Source: Caldilineaceae bacterium
GTDB taxonomy: Bacteria > Chloroflexota > Anaerolineae > Caldilineales > Caldilineaceae
NCBI GenBank assembly: GCA_019637685.1
Contig: JAHBVF010000004.1
Location: 62,001-126,000, forward strand
Direction of reading: 5' to 3'
DNA: 64,000 nucleotides
How positions within the stretch are numbered: position 1 is the stretch's first letter; each line of letters opens with the position of its first letter. Made by a program: the position numbers and the translations under genes. Shown here piece by piece: positions 59,743 through 64,000 of this stretch. The notes beneath the pieces are model-generated. The model ran no database searches. It saw only the letters and a list, made by a program, of their open reading frames with translations, and was not told the origin of the DNA.

Positions 59743-60804
59743 CTAAAGCTCGATTTTCACTTCGCCGCCCTGTTCCTGGCTGCGATAGATGCCGTCCAGA
59801 ATCGCCATCACCTGCATGGACTGCTCGGCAGGCACGGGCGAGGGCGCGCCCGCGGCCACGGCTTTGGCAAACTCCACACACTCCAGCGCGTGGGGTTCCA
59901 TTGTATCCGCGGTCAATTGCAGCGTCTTGTTGTAGAACTGTTTGGTGGCGTAGTTGGCGCTCATAATCTTGCACGCCGGCCAATGGCTGCCGCCTTCCGT
60001 GCCATAGAGCCACATCTGCATATCCTCGCCGGGCGTGTCGTGATGGAGCAGCCAGCTTACTTCCAGAATGAGTGTAGCGCCGTTTTCAAAGCGCACAAAG
60101 GCCGCGGCAAAATCCTCCACATCCGTGTCCTGGGGCACATCGTCCAGCCCCCATTGGCTAAACGCACCGGCGTGGTGGGCCAGGGGCGCGCGCGCCACAC
60201 CAGAGACAGCCACCGGCTTGGGATTGCCCATCAGCCAGAGGGTCAGGTCCAGAATATGCACGCCGATGTCAATCGTCGGACCGCCGCCGCTGTTCTTTTT
60301 GTAGATGAAGCCAGGCCGGGCCGGAATCCAACCCCGACGCAACATCCAACTGCGCGCGTGGTAAATGTCGCCCAGGCTTCCGCTGTCGATCTCCGCCTTC
60401 AATGCTTTGGAACTGCCTTTGAAGCGGAAATGCTGGGCCGTCATCAGCATCTTGCCCGACGCGTCCCGGGCTGCAATCATTTTGCGAATGTCAGCCGGGG
60501 CCGGGGCCAGTGGTTTCTCACAGATGACGTGCTTGCCTGCCTCCAGCGCAGCAATTGCCAGGGGCGCGTGGTACATATTGGGCGTGCAGATATCGATGAT
60601 GTCGATGTCTGGATCGTTGAACAGATCAGCCGGATCAGTGACCAATTTCTTCACCCCGTAGGCCGCGCCCCACGGTTCCAACGCGGGTGCAAAGACGTCG
60701 CAGCCAGCTACGACCTCGGCGAGTTCGGACGCTGCCCAACCGGGCATATGGGATTTAACGATACCGCCGACGCCGATAACGCCGACTTTCAGAGTGCTAG
60801 ACAA
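59743..60804 (-). CDS. Gfo/Idh/MocA-family oxidoreductase
   Basis: 353 aa. Rossmann segment VGVIGVGGIVKSHMPGW, the EKP motif in HVICEKPLAPAPADI, QHFRFKGSSKALK, and the C-terminal GGGPTIDIGVHILDLTLWLMGNPKPV with the conserved Asp-x-Gly-x-His. A long C-terminal part (EVSWLLHHD, DTMEPHALECVEFA) is complete. NAD(P)-dependent sugar oxidoreductase of unknown specificity. The start is a TTG at 60804 preceded by AGGAG (7-nt spacing); there is no ATG in the conserved region and the open frame upstream is shadow. Not clustered with the paralogues at 31-34 kb; the thiolase lies upstream on the same strand. Confidence 0.87.
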   Translation of the reverse strand: MSSTLKVGVIGVGGIVKSHMPGWAASELAEVVAGCDVFAPALEPWGAAYGVKKLVTDPADLFNDPDIDIIDICTPNMYHAPLAIAALEAGKHVICEKPLAPAPADIRKMIAARDASGKMLMTAQHFRFKGSSKALKAEIDSGSLGDIYHARSWMLRRGWIPARPGFIYKKNSGGGPTIDIGVHILDLTLWLMGNPKPVAVSGVARAPLAHHAGAFSQWGLDDVPQDTDVEDFAAAFVRFENGATLILEVSWLLHHDTPGEDMQMWLYGTEGGSHWPACKIMSANYATKQFYNKTLQLTADTMEPHALECVEFAKAVAAGAPSPVPAEQSMQVMAILDGIYRSQEQGGEVKIEL

Positions 60805-60890
60805 GGTTCGACTCCTTTTCTGAATGGGTGGCTGTTGGACAGGGAAATAGCGGCTGGGCAAATCCCGCCCGTCCGCTCTAATCCGTGTTC

Positions 60891-62102
60891 TTACATTCTT
60901 TCCACAATTGTGGCGATGCCCTGGCCTACGCCAATACACATCGTCGCTAAACCATAACGCACATCGGGTCGTTTTGCCATTTTGTGGACCAGTGTTGTGA
61001 GTATCCGCGCGCCCGAACACCCCAGCGGATGGCCCAGGGCAATCGCGCCGCCGTTGACATTGACCTTCGACCGCGCCAGCCCCAGTTCCCGGATACACGC
61101 CAGGGCTTGCACGGCAAAGGCTTCGTTCAGCTCCACCAGCCCGATATTGTCCACTGTCAGGCCCGCGCGCTGCAGGGCTTTGCGGCTGGCTGGCACAGGC
61201 CCCAGTCCCATCACCCGGGGGTCCACACCGGCCACCGCCATAGAGACAATCCGGGCCATCGGCTGCAAGCCCTGGGCCTGCACCGCCTCTTCCCCGGCCA
61301 GCAGAAGCGCGGCCGCGCCATCGTTGATGCCGCTGGCATTGCCCGCGGTGACAGTCCCCCCCTTGCGGAAAACCGGGCGCAGGTGGGCCAGCTTTTCCGG
61401 GGTCGTGTCGGGGCGGGGATGCTCGTCGTTTACCACCCAGACCGGCTCCCCCTTGCGCTGGGGCACAGAGACGGGCACAATCTCATCGTCAAAGCGTCCA
61501 GCCCGCTGGGCATTGACCGCGCGCAGATGGCTTTCGTAGGCGAAGGCGTCCTGCTCCTCCCGGCTGATGGACATTTGCTCGTAGATATTTTCCGCAGTCT
61601 CGCCCATCCCTTCCAGGGGGAAAAGCTCGGCCAGCTTTGGGTTGGGGAAACGCCAGCCCAGCGTTGTGTCATAGACAGTCATATCCCCAGTGGCATAGGC
61701 CCGCTCTGGCTTGGGCATGACAAAAGGGGCGCGGCTCATACTTTCCACGCCGCCTGCCAGCACAACCGCGGCGTCGCCGGTCATTATCTGACGCGCACCG
61801 CTGTGGACAGCTTCCATGGACGATCCGCACAGCCGGTTGAGGGTCGCGCCGGCCACTTCCTGGGGCAGCCCCGCCAGGAGCAGGGCCATACGCGCCACAT
61901 TGCGGTTGTCCTCGCCCGCCTGGTTGGCGCAGCCCAACAGCACATCTTCGATAGATGCCGGGTCTACGCCCGTGCGTTCCACCAGCGCGCGGATCACCAG
62001 CGCGGCCAGATCGTCCGGGCGGATGGACGAAAGCGCGCCGCCGTGGCGGCCAATAGGTGTGCGCAGCGCGCCGCAAATGTAGACAGATGGCAGACTTGTC
62101 AT
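60891..62102 (-). CDS. Thiolase (acetyl-CoA/3-oxoadipyl-CoA C-acyltransferase)
   Basis: 403 aa. Catalytic Cys 92 in [49 protein letters not shown] (His) and CIGVGQG (second Cys). The [10 protein letters not shown] form and the PTA-like front end ([21 protein letters not shown]) resemble degradative thiolases of the FadA/PcaF group more than biosynthetic AtoB. It would cleave 3-oxoacyl-CoA, or 3-oxoadipyl-CoA from aromatic breakdown. No beta-oxidation partner is adjacent, so the pathway is undecided. Confidence 0.9.
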   Translation of the reverse strand: MTSLPSVYICGALRTPIGRHGGALSSIRPDDLAALVIRALVERTGVDPASIEDVLLGCANQAGEDNRNVARMALLLAGLPQEVAGATLNRLCGSSMEAVHSGARQIMTGDAAVVLAGGVESMSRAPFVMPKPERAYATGDMTVYDTTLGWRFPNPKLAELFPLEGMGETAENIYEQMSISREEQDAFAYESHLRAVNAQRAGRFDDEIVPVSVPQRKGEPVWVVNDEHPRPDTTPEKLAHLRPVFRKGGTVTAGNASGINDGAAALLLAGEEAVQAQGLQPMARIVSMAVAGVDPRVMGLGPVPASRKALQRAGLTVDNIGLVELNEAFAVQALACIRELGLARSKVNVNGGAIALGHPLGCSGARILTTLVHKMAKRPDVRYGLATMCIGVGQGIATIVERM

Positions 62103-62157
62103 CGATACTCCGTTTTACAGGCCGAACTGTTAGCCCGACCGTTATTCCGCCCCAAAA

Positions 62158-62250
62158 AATGGGACGCTGGTTCACGCAGATGGGCGCTGATTCAGAGAAA
62201 AAATCTGCGTTCTTCTGCGTCTGTCTGCGTCCAGATTCTTTCCCTGCCAG
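62158..62250. repeat. Dispersed repeats upstream of the thiolase
   Basis: GTTCACGCAGATGGGCGCTG and TCTGCGTTCTTCTGCGTCTG units, the same families as at 51.6 and 58.1 kb. They fill the 189-bp spacer. Confidence 0.55.
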
Positions 62251-62291
62251 CCGGATCACTACACAATTCCGACGATTGGTTTCATTGGCAT

Positions 62292-63014
62292 CTATTTCTC
62301 CCCCGGATGTCCGCCTTTGAGTTCGGATTGGAGATTTTGCAGTCCATCCCAATCCCCTGCCGCGGCAAAAATGGCCTGCTCCGGCCAGGTGTCTGGTTTC
62401 ATAAATTTCAGCCCTTCGCCTTCCAGAATCTCGCCCAGGCGCGCTACACTGGTGTCAGCCAGTTGGGCAAAGGTATCGATCCCGTTGGCAGCCAACACCC
62501 CCGCCACCTTTGGCCCGATCCCGTCGAGCTTGCGCAGGTTGTCCGGTTCAGTCTTTGCCTCCCGCTGGCTGGCCGCAGCCTGCGGTCCAGCGGGCAAACT
62601 CGTTTCCACATCAGTTTCAGCCAGCGCCCGATCAGCAACCCCGCTATCGCCCTCCGGCGCGCCTTCTACGGTTGCCGCGGCTGCCGGTGTTTCCAGGGAT
62701 ACCGCGGGGGCAGACGATATACTTCCCGCGGCTGGGGTTGGGGCAGCCGCAGAGGGTGACGCCGATGCTGCTTTGTCAATGCGGCCAAAAGTGACCGGGG
62801 GTTCTGGCGCAACGGGTTTGGGCAGATCTGCCATTTTGCGCCGTCGTTCTTTGGCCCCCGGCCCCAGCAACCACCAGAGCAAAAAGAGAGCCGTCAAAAG
62901 TAAAATCAGCAAAATCCAGGCCCAGGACAGACCGGAACGCGCTTCCTCCTGCTGGACAATGCGGATTAGTCCAGCCAGGGGGAGCAGGGAAAAAAGCGGA
63001 AGAAAGGAATGCAT
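62292..63014 (-). CDS. Membrane-anchored helix-hairpin-helix protein
   Basis: 240 aa. Two hydrophobic N-terminal segments (residues ~3-17 and 30-50, WAWILLILLLTALFLLWWLL), a long Ala/Pro/Ser-rich disordered region (~65-165), then DNLRKLDGIGPKVAGVLAANGIDTFAQLA, a helix-hairpin-helix pair of the 'predicted flap-endonuclease-like' type that binds DNA non-specifically. It probably tethers DNA or nucleoprotein at the membrane; function unknown. AGGAG upstream fixes the start at 63014. Alone, between the thiolase and the amidase. Confidence 0.8.
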   Translation of the reverse strand: MHSFLPLFSLLPLAGLIRIVQQEEARSGLSWAWILLILLLTALFLLWWLLGPGAKERRRKMADLPKPVAPEPPVTFGRIDKAASASPSAAAPTPAAGSISSAPAVSLETPAAAATVEGAPEGDSGVADRALAETDVETSLPAGPQAAASQREAKTEPDNLRKLDGIGPKVAGVLAANGIDTFAQLADTSVARLGEILEGEGLKFMKPDTWPEQAIFAAAGDWDGLQNLQSELKGGHPGEK

Positions 63015-63048
63015 TGTAAATCTCCTGACAACAGTAGTAGCATTCGCA

Positions 63049-63076
63049 GCAGTAATCACAGCAGTAATCACAGCAG
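63049..63076. repeat. 12-bp tandem repeat
   Basis: GCAGTAATCACA twice, followed by a partial third unit GCAGTGAA, just upstream of the HhH gene's ribosome site. Confidence 0.6.
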
Positions 63077-63088
63077 TGAAAAAGAATG

Positions 63089-64000
63089 CTACAGTTTAGG
63101 GGGACGCCGAGCGAGTGACTTCTGTTCGTAGGCATAGGCCAGGCGAATCAGGACCGGTTCGCTCCAGGCCCTGCCCATAAATGTAATACCAACCGGCAGA
63201 TCGTCCACAAATCCGGCGGGTACGGTAATCAACGGATAGCCCGCCACCGCGGCCGGCCGGGAACTGCCGCCCATATAGCGGTCCCCCTGCTGGGGATCGT
63301 TGGCCCAGGCTGGTCCCCCTGTGGGGGCAATCAGCGCGTCCAGCTGGTGGGCATCCATCACCGCGTCGATACCCTCTACACCGGCCAGCCGTTTGCCCAG
63401 GGCCAGGGCGTCCAGATAGGCGGGATCGTCCAGATCGCCTTTCTGCCAGGCCATCTGGAAAAGTTCTTGTCCGAAAAGCTCCAGTTCCAAATCTGGGTAG
63501 GCCTGGTTGAAGGCTATCAAATCGGCCAGAGTCCGGGCCTGGGGCAGATCGGCCCGACCCGCAATACGGGTCGCCAGATAGCTGGCCATATCTGCCTTCA
63601 ATTCATAGAGCAGAACAGTCAGTTCGCTCTCGCGCATTCGCTCATCCCTTGCGGTGGGGATATTGGCCGGGTCCACAATCGTTGCCCCCGCCCGGCGCAT
63701 TAGAGCGATGGCCTGCTCCACCACAGCGTCGGTCTCCGTATGATATCCAAAATAGCGCTGCCGCGCCACACCGATTCGGGCGCCCGCCAGCCCATTTGGA
63801 TCGAGAAAACGGGTGTAGTCGCGCAGCGCGTATTCTGCACTGGCGTTGGTCGCCCTATCCCGGGGGTCGGGGCCGGCCAACACGCCCAACAGGGCCGCGC
63901 CATCGGCCACTGTGCGGGTCATCGGCCCCACCGTATCCTGGCTGTGTGCAATGGGGATCACCCCGGCCCGGCTGACCAGCCCAACGGTGGGTTTGATGCC
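63089..64000 (-). CDS. Amidase (amidase-signature family), 5' end outside the window
   Basis: The reading frame is open to base 64000, so the N-terminal part (with the catalytic Lys and the first Ser) is missing; ~303 residues remain. The visible text begins [35 protein letters not shown], the amidase-signature block around the acyl nucleophile region, and ends with APTGGPAW...[23 protein letters not shown], again family-typical. It hydrolyses carboxamides; the GatA-type transamidosome role is less likely given the long C-terminal segment and no gatB/gatC here, but cannot be excluded. Confidence 0.87.
   Translation of the reverse strand, partial: GIKPTVGLVSRAGVIPIAHSQDTVGPMTRTVADGAALLGVLAGPDPRDRATNASAEYALRDYTRFLDPNGLAGARIGVARQRYFGYHTETDAVVEQAIALMRRAGATIVDPANIPTARDERMRESELTVLLYELKADMASYLATRIAGRADLPQARTLADLIAFNQAYPDLELELFGQELFQMAWQKGDLDDPAYLDALALGKRLAGVEGIDAVMDAHQLDALIAPTGGPAWANDPQQGDRYMGGSSRPAAVAGYPLITVPAGFVDDLPVGITFMGRAWSEPVLIRLAYAYEQKSLARRPPKL

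Noticed and set aside
60984..62759. 591-codon plus-strand frame opposite the thiolase and part of the HhH gene
   Set aside because: Antisense shadow; the thiolase motifs on the other strand are complete.
1..64000. CRISPR array or prophage
   Set aside because: No regularly spaced direct repeats with unique spacers, no cas, integrase or phage structural genes; the repeats seen are palindromic and dispersed.

Overview
The window looks like chromosomal DNA of an uncultured or little-studied member of the phylum Chloroflexota, probably the Anaerolineae/Caldilineae side. This is an inference from content, not from a search. The supporting signs are: GC-rich DNA; a large secreted protein with a CSLREAI-type N-terminus, a Thr-Pro-Arg linker and a C-terminal IYLPMIVR tail; a mevalonate-pathway decarboxylase; many sugar-acid oxidoreductases; and dense dispersed palindromic repeats.

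Layout. 1-9.5 kb: end of a secreted protein, a TRAP solute-binding protein (dctP) converging on its membrane partners (dctQM), rarD, mtnP and a DnaE-type polymerase that carries three repeat-derived in-frame inserts. 9.5-16.2 kb: a butanediol-dehydrogenase-like enzyme, a repeat-rich spacer with a MITE-like element, and a ~1,500-residue secreted beta-helix/metalloprotease protein followed by a 41-residue 'tail' ORF. 16.3-24.9 kb: a CE15-like esterase with an MBL hydrolase, a polytopic glycosyltransferase, rluB, cmk, an orphan E1-alpha dehydrogenase and mgtE behind a leader ending in an intrinsic terminator. 25-28.9 kb: an aminotransferase, a DUF368 (PopT-type) membrane protein, a SET-domain protein and a DEDD exonuclease. 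29-35.6 kb: seven co-oriented genes (type-2 malate/lactate dehydrogenase, two Gfo/Idh/MocA oxidoreductases, a TIM-barrel isomerase, DinB, an SDR epimerase and a 2-hydroxyacid dehydrogenase homologue) that look like a sugar-acid catabolic cluster. 35.8-44.1 kb: a CPBP protease, a DHH phosphoesterase, a small protein coupled to a phosphomevalonate/diphosphomevalonate decarboxylase, and a VWA-PP2C-kinase triad with an SH3 membrane protein. 44.3-51.5 kb: hflX, citrate synthase, a glyoxylate-reductase-like enzyme, a quinone-reductase-like MDR, a stand-alone Smr protein and a stand-alone RarA C-terminal-like protein. 51.7-54.0 kb: an AT-rich accessory island with a nucleotidyltransferase-DUF7662-like fusion and a Shedu-like (DUF4263) nuclease. 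54.1-64 kb: recG, degV, rpmB, rlmN, tRNA-Leu(UAA), a third Gfo/Idh/MocA protein, a thiolase, a helix-hairpin-helix membrane protein and the 3' part of an amidase.

Three signals stand out. First, short palindromic or dispersed repeats (at least four families) sit both between genes and inside coding genes without breaking the frame, which resembles the Rickettsia palindromic elements. Second, the VWA/PP2C/zinc-ribbon-kinase triad plus its SH3 partner looks like a TerY-P-type phospho-signalling system. Third, the AT-rich island holds a Shedu-like protein next to an unusual nucleotidyltransferase fusion and is a candidate anti-phage locus. Extended -10 promoters of the form TGG-TATAMT recur upstream of several genes, and at least two genes look leaderless. 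No CRISPR array, rRNA, phage structural gene or transposase was seen.
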